Assembly (NCBI RefSeq): GCF_029338295.1
Contig: NZ_CP119792.1
Coordinates: forward strand, 434,001-498,000
DNA from: Haladaptatus sp. QDMS2
Lineage (GTDB): Archaea > Halobacteriota > Halobacteria > Halobacteriales > Halococcaceae
Reading direction: 5' to 3'
DNA length: 64,000 nt
Positions 34,893-43,137 of this stretch are shown here, piece after piece. A program made the translations under genes and the position numbers. The notes under the pieces are model-generated. The model saw nothing but the letters and a program-made list of their open reading frames with translations. It was not told the origin of the DNA and did not search any database. How positions within the stretch are numbered: position 1 is the stretch's first letter; every line of letters starts with the position of its first letter.

Positions 34893-34915
34893 CCCGTGTA
34901 CTGCATACACACGGG
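34893..34915 (+). promoter_or_regulatory. Inverted repeat upstream of the NRAMP/hyu operon
   Basis: Arms CCCGTGT (34893-34899) and ACACGGG (34909-34915) are separated by nine bases; an overlapping register pairs GTGTA with TACAC around five bases. It lies 65-87 bases before the start at 34980. Directly preceding it is a CATACAG direct repeat (two copies). Candidate operator of the operon; no matching regulator gene is nearby. Confidence 0.4.
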
Positions 34916-34979
34916 TCATAACAACATTTTAACCCATAATCGCGTTTCGTGTGAACATGTCTCGCAAGAGGTGTACGCA

Positions 34980-36188
34980 ATGAACATCGTGGAACGACTC
35001 CGGGCAATCGGTCCCGGGGCGATGGTTGCAGCGGCATTCATCGGCCCCGGCACGGTCACGACGGCCAGCGTCACGGGTGCGCGCTTCGGGTACGCGCTCA
35101 TCTGGACCATCGCGTTTTCGGTCGTCGCGACCATCATCCTCCAGGAGATGAGCGCCCGTCTGGGCCTCGTCACCCGCGAAGGACTGGGCGAGGCGCTGCG
35201 AAACCGCTTCGACAATCCTGCGCTCCGCTACGCGAGCATCGCGCTCGTCGTGAGCGCCATCGGCATCGGGACCGCCGCCTACGAGACGGGCAACATTCTC
35301 GGCGGTGCAGCGGGCCTCGAAACCGTGACCGGCGTGAGCGCCTCGCTCTGGGGACCGTTGATGGGCCTCATCGCGGGGGCGCTGCTGTGGACGGGTAAGT
35401 ACAAACTCATCGAACGGGCGCTCATCGCGCTCGTGGCCATCATGGGCGTCTCGTTCCTCATCGACGCCATCCTCATCGGCCCGGACCTCGGCGCAATTGT
35501 GACCGGGTTCGTCCCGACCGTCCCCGAGGGCTCTGCATTCCTCATCACGGGCCTCGTCGGCACCACCGTCGTCGGCTACAACCTTTTCCTGCACGCGAGC
35601 AGCGTCCAGGAACGCTGGGGCGGCCCCGAGGACCTCGCGGCGTGTCGCACGGACACCATTGCCTCGATCGTCGTCGGTGGATTCATCACGCTCTCGATTC
35701 TCGTTTCCGCGGCCGCCGTCTTCCCTGTCGGGACGGAAATCTCGGACGTCGGGACGATGGCCGAGCAACTCGAACCCGTCGCAGGCACCTACGCGAAGGT
35801 GTTCTTCAGCATCGGCCTGTTCGCCGCCGGGTTCACCAGCGCGACGACCGCGCCGCTCGCGGGTGCCTACGCGACGGCCGGTGCTCTCGGCTGGGAACGC
35901 GACCTCACCTCGCGAAAGTTCCGCGCTGTGTGGATGACCATCCTCGCGACTGGTATCGTCTTCTCTGCCATCGGGCTCAGCCCCGTCAGAGCCATCCTGT
36001 TCGCACAGGTCGCAAACGGGATTCTCCTCCCGATCATCGCACTCTTCCTCATCCTGATAATGAATGATCGCTCCAAACTCCAATCCTACGTCAATTCGAC
36101 TGCACAGAACGTCCTCGGCGGACTTGTCACGCTCATCGTCATCTGGCTCGGCGTCCGCAGTCTCCTCTCGCTCGCGGGGGTATTCTGA
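34980..36188 (+). CDS. NRAMP-family transporter lacking the metal-site motifs
   Basis: A 402-residue membrane protein with about 11 hydrophobic segments, homologous to Mn/Fe/Mg importers of the NRAMP family. The canonical DPGN motif of the first helix is GPGT here (residues 22-25) and the MPH motif in helix six is replaced by VGYN (residues 198-201), so the usual metal-ligating Asp, Asn, Met and His are absent. I start at the ATG that gives MNIVERLRAIGPG, with a GAGGTG ribosome-binding sequence nine bases upstream. The stop abuts the hyuA start. Location in a hydantoinase/oxoprolinase-like operon suggests transport of an organic substrate such as a hydantoin or oxoproline instead of a metal; the NRAMP-like gene ycsG near the B. 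subtilis oxoprolinase genes is a parallel. Confidence 0.85.
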   Translation: MNIVERLRAIGPGAMVAAAFIGPGTVTTASVTGARFGYALIWTIAFSVVATIILQEMSARLGLVTREGLGEALRNRFDNPALRYASIALVVSAIGIGTAAYETGNILGGAAGLETVTGVSASLWGPLMGLIAGALLWTGKYKLIERALIALVAIMGVSFLIDAILIGPDLGAIVTGFVPTVPEGSAFLITGLVGTTVVGYNLFLHASSVQERWGGPEDLAACRTDTIASIVVGGFITLSILVSAAAVFPVGTEISDVGTMAEQLEPVAGTYAKVFFSIGLFAAGFTSATTAPLAGAYATAGALGWERDLTSRKFRAVWMTILATGIVFSAIGLSPVRAILFAQVANGILLPIIALFLILIMNDRSKLQSYVNSTAQNVLGGLVTLIVIWLGVRSLLSLAGVF

Positions 36189-38219
36189 ATGAACACGGGG
36201 GGCAACCAGCCGCCAGAAACGACCGTCGGCGTGGACGTCGGCGGCACGTTCACGGACGTGGTCCTGCTTCGCGGCAACGACCTCATCACTGCGAAGGTGC
36301 CGAGTACCGCAGACCAGAGCGTCGGCGTGATGAACGGCATCGAGAAAGCCTGTGAAAAGGCGGGCATCGCACCCGGCGACATCGACGACTTCGCCCACGC
36401 CATGACCGTCTCGGTCAACGCGCTGCTGGAAGAAGACGGCGCGAAGACGGCGCTCGTCACTACTGAGGGCTTCCGCGACGTCCTCGAAATCGGCCGCCAG
36501 GACCGGCCATCTCTGTACGACATCAACGCCGACAAGCCAGCGCCGCTCGTCCCACGCCGCCGTCGATTCACGGTCGGCGAACGCGCAACGACCGAGGGCG
36601 TCACCCAGTCGGTAGACGCTGCTTCGGTCCGCGAGGTGGCCGCCTCGATTCGAAACTCGGGCGTGGAGGCCGTCGCGGTCTGCCTGCTCCACGCCTACGC
36701 ACACCCCGAAAACGAGTCGGCCGTCGCGGAGATTCTCGAAGGCGAACTCGACGTTCCCGTCTCCGTCTCCCACGAGGTGCTCGCAGAGTTCCGCGAGTAC
36801 GAACGCACCTCGACGACCGTCGCAGACGCATACGTCACCCCGGCCATCGACGCCTATATCGGCCGGTTGGTCGAAAGAGCCGCGGACGCCGGCGTGCCCG
36901 AACCGCACGTCATGCAGGCAAACGGTGGCATCACCGACGCCACGACGGTCCGCAATCACGCGGTTCGGACGTGTATGTCCGGGCCGGCCGCCGGCGTGGT
37001 TGGCGCTCGGGCGAGCGTTAACGACGTCGCCGCAGACCGCGGTCTCGAAGGCCTCGTCACCTTCGACATGGGTGGCACGTCCTCGGACGTGAGTCTCGTC
37101 CGCGACGGTGCGGTGGAGCAGACCACCAACGCCAAAATCAACGGTCGCCCCATCAAGACGCCGATGGTCGACGTGACCACGGTCGGTGCCGGTGGCGGCA
37201 GCAAGGGCTGGGTTGACCCGGGGGGTGCGCTCCGCATCGGCCCCGAGTCGGCCGGCGCGAACCCCGGCCCGGTCTGCTACGGACGCGGCGGCACCGACCC
37301 GACGGTCACCGACGCGAACGTCGTCCTCGGCTACATCGGGTCGAGCACCAGTCTCGGCGGCGAACTGTCCATCGACGTGGACGCCGCCCGCGACTCGCTC
37401 GCAGAACTCGCAGACGAGGCTGGCCTCGACGGCCCGCTCGCGGCCGCACAGGGGATGTACCGCGTCGCCAACGCGACGATGACTCGCGCCATCCGCGCGG
37501 TCACGCTCGAACGTGGCTACGACCCACGGAACTTCGGCCTCGTCGCCTTCGGCGGTGCCGGACCGATGCACGCCGCCGCTCTCGCAGACCGCCTCGACAT
37601 CGGCACGGTGGTCGCCCCACGCGCCTGTGGCGTGCTCTCTGCGTTCGGCCTGCTCGCCGCAGATGAGAAACACGACGTGGTGCGGACGAACCGCCGACCG
37701 CTCGACGCAATCGACGTAGACGAGATGGAGGCCACCTACGCCGACCTCGAAGCGTCGGTGCGCGACGAGTGCAGCGACCCGGACGCGGCCGTCGTCACCC
37801 GCCGGGCAGACCTCCGGTACGCAGGGCAAAGTTTCGAACTCACCGTCCCCGTCGATACGCCGTTCGACCCCGAGGCCGCCGCCAAGCGATTCCACGCGGC
37901 CCACGAAACGGCCTACGGCTACCGGATGGACGAGGCGGTCGACCTCGTGAACGTCCGTGCCGAAGCAGTCGTCGAACGCGCAGACCCAGCAGTCACCTAC
38001 GACGCACCCGGCGACGCCGTCGTCGACGAGCGCGAGGCACACTTCGCGGACGGAGCCTACACGACCACCATCTACGACCGGATACGCCTGCCGCCGGGCG
38101 AGACGGTCACCGGCCCAGCAGTCGTTGAACAGGACGAGAGTACCGTCGTCGTGCCGCCACGATGGGAGGCGACGGTGCGCGTCGATGGAACCCTCGTCCT
38201 CACGGAGGTGGCCCAATGA
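36189..38219 (+). CDS. hyuA: Hydantoinase/oxoprolinase family protein HyuA
   Basis: A 676-residue protein of the hydantoinase A/oxoprolinase N-terminal family, with ASKHA-type phosphate-binding motifs VGVDVGGTFTDVVL at the N-terminus and FDMGGTSSDVSLVRDG in the middle, plus AFGGAGPMHAAALADRL. Together with HyuB it typically catalyses ATP-dependent ring opening of hydantoins, 5-oxoproline or acetone-type carboxylations; the substrate cannot be read from sequence. The ATG follows directly after the transporter stop, and the stop overlaps the hyuB start by four bases, so translation is probably coupled. Length is normal for the family. Confidence 0.92.
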   Translation: MNTGGNQPPETTVGVDVGGTFTDVVLLRGNDLITAKVPSTADQSVGVMNGIEKACEKAGIAPGDIDDFAHAMTVSVNALLEEDGAKTALVTTEGFRDVLEIGRQDRPSLYDINADKPAPLVPRRRRFTVGERATTEGVTQSVDAASVREVAASIRNSGVEAVAVCLLHAYAHPENESAVAEILEGELDVPVSVSHEVLAEFREYERTSTTVADAYVTPAIDAYIGRLVERAADAGVPEPHVMQANGGITDATTVRNHAVRTCMSGPAAGVVGARASVNDVAADRGLEGLVTFDMGGTSSDVSLVRDGAVEQTTNAKINGRPIKTPMVDVTTVGAGGGSKGWVDPGGALRIGPESAGANPGPVCYGRGGTDPTVTDANVVLGYIGSSTSLGGELSIDVDAARDSLAELADEAGLDGPLAAAQGMYRVANATMTRAIRAVTLERGYDPRNFGLVAFGGAGPMHAAALADRLDIGTVVAPRACGVLSAFGLLAADEKHDVVRTNRRPLDAIDVDEMEATYADLEASVRDECSDPDAAVVTRRADLRYAGQSFELTVPVDTPFDPEAAAKRFHAAHETAYGYRMDEAVDLVNVRAEAVVERADPAVTYDAPGDAVVDEREAHFADGAYTTTIYDRIRLPPGETVTGPAVVEQDESTVVVPPRWEATVRVDGTLVLTEVAQ

Positions 38220-39871
38220 CGAACAACGCCGTCCCTTCGAACGATGGTGCTGACATCGACGCCGTGACGCTCGAAATCCTCCGCAACCAGCTCGAAAGCG
38301 TCGCAGAGGAGATGGGTCAGGTGCTCATCACGGGGTCGTACTCCCCGAACATCAAGGAGCGCCAGGACTGCTCGACCGCGCTCTTCGACGCCAAAGGCCG
38401 AATGATTGCGCAGGCAGAGCACATCCCGGTCCACCTCGGCGCGATGCCCGAAGCCGTCGACGCCGTGCTGGAACGCGACCCCCAGCCTGGCGACGTGTTC
38501 ATCCTCAACGACCCGTTCGACGGCGGGACGCACCTGCCGGACGTGACGCTCGTCTCGCCGCTCGCGCCCCGCGGTGAAGTCGTCGGATACGCTGTCTCAC
38601 GCGCCCACCACGCCGACGTGGGTGGGATGACGCCGGGCAGCATGCCTGCCGGCGCGCGCGAAGTGTACCAAGAAGGGCTCAGACTTCCCCCAACCCGACT
38701 CGTGTCAGGCGGCGAGGTCAACGAGGACGTGATGGGGCTCATCCTCGCGAACGTCAGAACGCCGGACGAACGTCGGGCGGACCTCCGTGCGCAGATTGCC
38801 GCCAACGACCGCGCCGAGGAGCGCCTCGGCGACCTGCTCACCGAACACGGCGACCTCGTGCTCGGGGCGTTCGACGCCGTTATCGACTACTCGCGCGACC
38901 GCATCGCCGCCGAGATTCGCGACCTGCCGGACGGGACGTACGCCGCCCGCGACGTACTCGAAGGTGACGGCGTCCTCGAACACCAGTCGGACGTGGATCC
39001 GGAAACGGTCGAAATCCCAATCGAGACGACGGTCACCGTCGACGGCGACGAGATTATCGTCGATTTCGAGGGGACGGCAGCCCAGGTGCCGGGCAATCTG
39101 AACGCGCCGCTCGCGGTCGCGAAGTCAGCGGTCTACTTCGTGGTTCGCTGCGTGACCGATCCCGAGATTCCGCCGAATCAGGGCTGTTACGACCCGGTCA
39201 CGCTCAACGTACCCGACGGCTCGGTGCTGAATCCGAACCTACCGGCGGCCGTCGTCGGCGGGAACGTCGAGACCAGCCAGCGCGTGACCGACGTCGTCCT
39301 CGCCGCGTTCGCGGAGGCTGTCCCAGACCGCGTGCCAGCGGGCGGGCAGGGGACGATGAACAACCTCATCATCGGCAGTCGCACGGGGTCGTTCACCTAC
39401 TACGAGACCATCGGCGGCGGATTCGGTGCCCGCCCGACCAAAGACGGGATGGACGGCGTGCAGGTCGGCATGACCAACACGCTCAACACACCCGTCGAAG
39501 CGCTGGAGACGGCCTACCCGCTCCACGTCGAACGCTACGGACTTCGCGCAGGAAGCGGCGGCGACGGCCGGTTCCGCGGGGGACTCGGCCTCGAGCGCTC
39601 GGTCACCATTCAAGAAGACGCCACCGTCTCGCTGCTGACCGAGCGTCGGCGCATCCCGCCGAAGGGGCTCGCCGGCGGCAAAGACGGCGCGGTCGGCCGC
39701 AACCTCATCGACGGCGAACCCGTCGCCGCGAAGACCTCGGTCGACGTGGACGCCGGAACGACCGTCACCGTTCTCACACCGGGCGGCGGGGGCCACGGGA
39801 ACCCGGACGACCGGGACCCGGCACTCCGCGAACAGGACCGCCTCGACGAGAAGGCGGACGGAGACGAATGA
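38216..39871 (+). CDS. hyuB: Hydantoinase B/oxoprolinase family protein HyuB
   Basis: A 551-residue partner of HyuA. The N-terminal block IDAVTLEILRNQLESVAEEMGQVLITGSYSPNIKERQDCS and the family segments HLGAMPEAVDAV, NDPFDGGTHLPDVTLV and RAHHADVGGMTPGSMP are typical. The C-terminal part has GFGARPTKDGMDGV and RERR-type loops. I chose the start MTNNAVPSND, which overlaps the hyuA stop (ATGA) and matches family N-termini. Functions as the hydrolytic subunit of the ring-opening complex. Its stop overlaps the racemase start. Confidence 0.92.
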   Translation: MTNNAVPSNDGADIDAVTLEILRNQLESVAEEMGQVLITGSYSPNIKERQDCSTALFDAKGRMIAQAEHIPVHLGAMPEAVDAVLERDPQPGDVFILNDPFDGGTHLPDVTLVSPLAPRGEVVGYAVSRAHHADVGGMTPGSMPAGAREVYQEGLRLPPTRLVSGGEVNEDVMGLILANVRTPDERRADLRAQIAANDRAEERLGDLLTEHGDLVLGAFDAVIDYSRDRIAAEIRDLPDGTYAARDVLEGDGVLEHQSDVDPETVEIPIETTVTVDGDEIIVDFEGTAAQVPGNLNAPLAVAKSAVYFVVRCVTDPEIPPNQGCYDPVTLNVPDGSVLNPNLPAAVVGGNVETSQRVTDVVLAAFAEAVPDRVPAGGQGTMNNLIIGSRTGSFTYYETIGGGFGARPTKDGMDGVQVGMTNTLNTPVEALETAYPLHVERYGLRAGSGGDGRFRGGLGLERSVTIQEDATVSLLTERRRIPPKGLAGGKDGAVGRNLIDGEPVAAKTSVDVDAGTTVTVLTPGGGGHGNPDDRDPALREQDRLDEKADGDE

Positions 39872-40605
39872 TGAATGACCCCACGACCCACGGCGACCGC
39901 CTGAAACTCGGCGTCGTCGTCCCATCCTCGAACACGACGGTCGAACCGGAGTTCGCCTACTGGACGCCCGCGGACGTGTCGGTCCACGCGGCCAGAATGC
40001 CGCTCGTTGACGTGACCGTCGAGGGGCTGGATGCGATGGCCGACGACGCCGTCGCCGCAGCCGAGCGACTGGCTGACGCCGAAGTCGACGCCATCGCCTA
40101 CGCCTGCACGACGGGGAGTCTCGTCCACGGCCACGGCTTCGACGCGGACTTAGAAGCGCGACTCAGCGAGGCCGCAGGCGTGCCTGCCGTTGCGACGGCG
40201 CTCTCGGTGCGCCGCGTGCTCGACGCACTCGACGTGTCGCGAATTGCGGTTGCCACGCCGTACATCGCGGAGCTGAACGACCGAGAACGCGACTATCTCG
40301 ACGAAGCCGGATTCGACGTGCGCCACCTCGACGGCCGGGGAATCGAGCGCAACACCGACATCGGGAGACTCACCCCGGCAGACGCCCGCGAGCAGGCGTC
40401 GGCGGCGCTCGAAGTGGCCCCGGACGCAGAGGCGCTGTTCATCTCGTGTACGAACTACGCGACGCTCTCGGTCATCGACGAACTCGGAGCAGGCGGCGTC
40501 CCCGTCTTCTCCAGCAATCTCGCGACGCTCTGGGACCTCGCCCGCGTTTCCGGCCTCGCCATCGACGGGTTGCCCGGTGGGCTTCCGGCTCCAGACGCTC
40601 GGTAA
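39868..40605 (+). CDS. Asp/Glu/hydantoin racemase or maleate isomerase-like enzyme
   Basis: A 245-residue cytoplasmic enzyme of the Asp/Glu racemase superfamily (maleate cis-trans isomerase, arylmalonate decarboxylase-like). The two cysteines of the superfamily are visible: one in AIAYACTTGSLVHG and one in ALFISCTNYATLS, with the start region GVVVPSSNTTVEPEF. It overlaps the hyuB stop by four bases, completing a transporter-HyuA-HyuB-racemase operon. In this context a racemase for hydantoins or an intermediate acid is the best guess, but maleate isomerisation is also possible. An alternative start is the second ATG at 39871. Confidence 0.85.
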   Translation: MMNDPTTHGDRLKLGVVVPSSNTTVEPEFAYWTPADVSVHAARMPLVDVTVEGLDAMADDAVAAAERLADAEVDAIAYACTTGSLVHGHGFDADLEARLSEAAGVPAVATALSVRRVLDALDVSRIAVATPYIAELNDRERDYLDEAGFDVRHLDGRGIERNTDIGRLTPADAREQASAALEVAPDAEALFISCTNYATLSVIDELGAGGVPVFSSNLATLWDLARVSGLAIDGLPGGLPAPDAR

Positions 40606-40640
40606 GCGTCCCCAGGGCTCCCTCCCCTCTCGCCTTCTTC

Positions 40641-43136
40641 CTACGAAATCGACCCTTTTGGCCGCTGTCCGCGCAACTCCTCGATTGTTTCGTCGTCGAT
40701 GTACGTCTCCAGTTCCTCCCGCCGCAGATTTCCGAGGAGGTACTGCAACACGTCCGTCGCCGCGGGCGAGTAGAGCGGTCGGTTGTCGTTTCCGCAACGA
40801 ACGTCCATCGTGCAGGCCGGACAGCCCTCGTCGCGACCGCACGAGCAGTCGGCGATGAGGTCGTAGGCGCGACGCGCGACCGCCTCGAAGTGGTCGTAGA
40901 TGGCGCGCGAAAAGCCCATCCCGCCCTCGACGCCGTCGTAGATGAACCAGCCGCTCGATTCGGGCGTCCCGGGCAGGCGGTTGGTCGCGAGGCCGCCGAG
41001 GTCGGTGGCGTCCACCTTGAGTTCGAGCGGTGCGACGCCAATCATCGCGTGTTCGACGGCGTGAATCCCGCCGAGGTAGCCGTGGAGGCGCGGCGGCAGG
41101 TCCGTACACTCGGGATTCTGGTAGTCGCTGTGCTTCGAGAGCATGGCGAGTTCGAGTTCGTCGGGGACTTCGACCCAGCACAGTTGGGTGCGCATTTCGA
41201 GCGGTGGAAGTCCCGTCTCGAGGCCGATGTCGTGGACGTCTCCCGACCCGATGTCGCGTTTCAGGTAGGAGGCGTAGTGGACCGACACCGTGCCGTAGCC
41301 CCAGTTGAGCCTGAACGGGCCAATCATCCGGAACTCTTCGACCTCGGTGTCGAAGATGTGGACCTGTCCCTGCGATTCGGTGTAGTAGCCGACGTTCACG
41401 GGTTCGAGTTCGACGAACGGCTGGGGTACGTCCTCTCGGAGCGTCGTGACCTGGTACTGGTCGCCCTGGTAGAGGACGGTCGCGCCCTCGTGGTAGTCCC
41501 GGTAGGCGCGGTCACGGCCGATTGGCTGGTGGTCGAACGACTCCCGTCTCGGACACCGAACGTCGAAGGCGTTGCCGCCCGAGGCGTAGAGGCTCACCGC
41601 GTCCTGCGGGCGGTCGCGGTGGGCGTACATGACCCCGCCGTCGAGCGTGCCTTCGAGCGACCCGGTTCGTCGGCCGTACTCGACGGCGCGTTCGAGTCGC
41701 GACTCCCCACCAAAGCGGTCGGCGTCTACCCACGTCAGTGGCAACTCCTGGGCGGCGCAGTTGACGTGCTGAAGGTAAACCGGATTGTTTTCCAAATCGA
41801 CGACGGCGCTCTCGTGGTCTTCCTCCAGCACGTACTCGGGGTGGTGGAGGATGTACTGGTCGAGCGTCGAGTGGTTGGGGACGAACACCGAGAGCGCCTC
41901 GCGCTCGTCGCGTCCGGAGCGGCCGATTCGCTGCCAGAACGACTGACGAGAGCCGGGATAGCCCATGAGCACCGTCCCGTCGACGCCGCCGATGTTGATG
42001 CCCACTTCGAGGGCACTCGTCGTGGCCACGCCGTCGAGCAAGCCCTTTTTCAACTGGTACTCGGTCGCCCGGCGCGACTCCTTGCCGTGGCCGGCGTTGT
42101 ACGGTTCGAGCGCAGGCAGGTCGTCCGCCAGCGGGTTCGCCTCCCGGAGGAAGTTTTTGCCCCTGTCTACGGCGAGTTCCGTGAGTTTTCGCGAGGGACA
42201 GAACAACAGCGACTGGACGCCGCCGGCACAGAGGTGCGCCCAGACTTCGGGGGCTTCGACGGTCGCTGGCCGTTTCGCGAGCGGCGTCCACCCGGAGTCT
42301 TCGAGTCCGCTATCCGACTCACTCCCACTCTGTGGTGGGTCCCAGAACACGAGGTCGCGCTCGCCGCGTGGCGACCCGTCTTCTTCTACGACGGTTGCCG
42401 GCTGGCCGGTCAGGGCATGGGCGTGGACAGCGGGATTTCCGATGGTCGCCGTCGTGAGGGCGTACTGCGGGTCGCCGCCGTACCAGTCGACGACGCGCTG
42501 GAGGCGACGGAGAATCCACGCGACGTGCATCCCGCTCAGGCCGGTCCAGACGTGGGCTTCGTCCACGACGACCAGTTCGCAATTTGCGTGGAAGTCGGCC
42601 CACAGGTGGTGACCTTCGAGGTACTGGTTGAGGCCGACGAAGTTCGTGATGACGACGTTCGCCTCCTCGCGGATGCGCCCCTTCTCGCTCGATTTGGTGT
42701 CGCCGTCGTAGACGCCGACGGTGATGTCGAGGCCGAGTGTGTCGAAGAGGTCGTTCAGTTCCTTCTCCTGGTCGCGACTGAGCGCCTTCGTCGGGTAGAC
42801 GATGAGCGCCCGCGTCTCTGGGTTTTCGAGATATCTGCGGGCGATGTGGAGGGCGTAGACGAGCGTCTTCCCCGAGGAGGTACTGGTCGCGACACAGACG
42901 TTCGCTCCCCGGTCAAGCGCGGAGAGGGCCGTCGCCTGATGGGTCCACGGGTCGAACGGCAGGCGCGTGGCGAGTTCGGGCGGCAGACACTCGGTGGCCG
43001 GGACTGTTTGCGCCTCACGTGCGGGAATATTGAACTTCGCCTTGACCTGCCCCCGGTAGCGATTCGGTGGGTACGTCTCTGCGAGGTCGTCGCCGGAAAG
43101 CGCCAGTCCGTCTGTGGTGGTGTCGTCTTCGTGCAT
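40641..43136 (-). CDS. MrfA-like DEAH-box helicase with DUF1998 C-terminus
   Basis: An 831-residue superfamily 2 helicase. Walker A is ATSTSSGKT at residues 83-91 and the Walker B is VVDEAHVW (DEAH). The helicase core is followed by a C-terminal DUF1998-type zinc domain, seen as CSCGRDEGCPACTMDVRCGNDNRPLYSPAA near residue 770. This architecture is that of Hrq1/MrfA (YprA), which in Bacillus acts with the exonuclease MrfB in repair of mitomycin adducts. The gene is one base downstream of the RNase H-fold nuclease gene on the same strand, matching that pairing. I start at the ATG giving MHEDDTTTDG; more upstream codons overlap the nuclease gene. The 35-base gap to the racemase gene is convergent. 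Confidence 0.88.
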   Translation of the reverse strand: MHEDDTTTDGLALSGDDLAETYPPNRYRGQVKAKFNIPAREAQTVPATECLPPELATRLPFDPWTHQATALSALDRGANVCVATSTSSGKTLVYALHIARRYLENPETRALIVYPTKALSRDQEKELNDLFDTLGLDITVGVYDGDTKSSEKGRIREEANVVITNFVGLNQYLEGHHLWADFHANCELVVVDEAHVWTGLSGMHVAWILRRLQRVVDWYGGDPQYALTTATIGNPAVHAHALTGQPATVVEEDGSPRGERDLVFWDPPQSGSESDSGLEDSGWTPLAKRPATVEAPEVWAHLCAGGVQSLLFCPSRKLTELAVDRGKNFLREANPLADDLPALEPYNAGHGKESRRATEYQLKKGLLDGVATTSALEVGINIGGVDGTVLMGYPGSRQSFWQRIGRSGRDEREALSVFVPNHSTLDQYILHHPEYVLEEDHESAVVDLENNPVYLQHVNCAAQELPLTWVDADRFGGESRLERAVEYGRRTGSLEGTLDGGVMYAHRDRPQDAVSLYASGGNAFDVRCPRRESFDHQPIGRDRAYRDYHEGATVLYQGDQYQVTTLREDVPQPFVELEPVNVGYYTESQGQVHIFDTEVEEFRMIGPFRLNWGYGTVSVHYASYLKRDIGSGDVHDIGLETGLPPLEMRTQLCWVEVPDELELAMLSKHSDYQNPECTDLPPRLHGYLGGIHAVEHAMIGVAPLELKVDATDLGGLATNRLPGTPESSGWFIYDGVEGGMGFSRAIYDHFEAVARRAYDLIADCSCGRDEGCPACTMDVRCGNDNRPLYSPAATDVLQYLLGNLRREELETYIDDETIEELRGQRPKGSIS

Positions 43137-43137
43137 C

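Noticed and set aside
34929-38216. Antisense open frame of about 1,095 codons across the NRAMP and hyuA genes
   Set aside because: It has no domain, repeats low-complexity Arg/Val/Gly patterns, and mirrors high-GC third-position codon bias of the real genes on the other strand.
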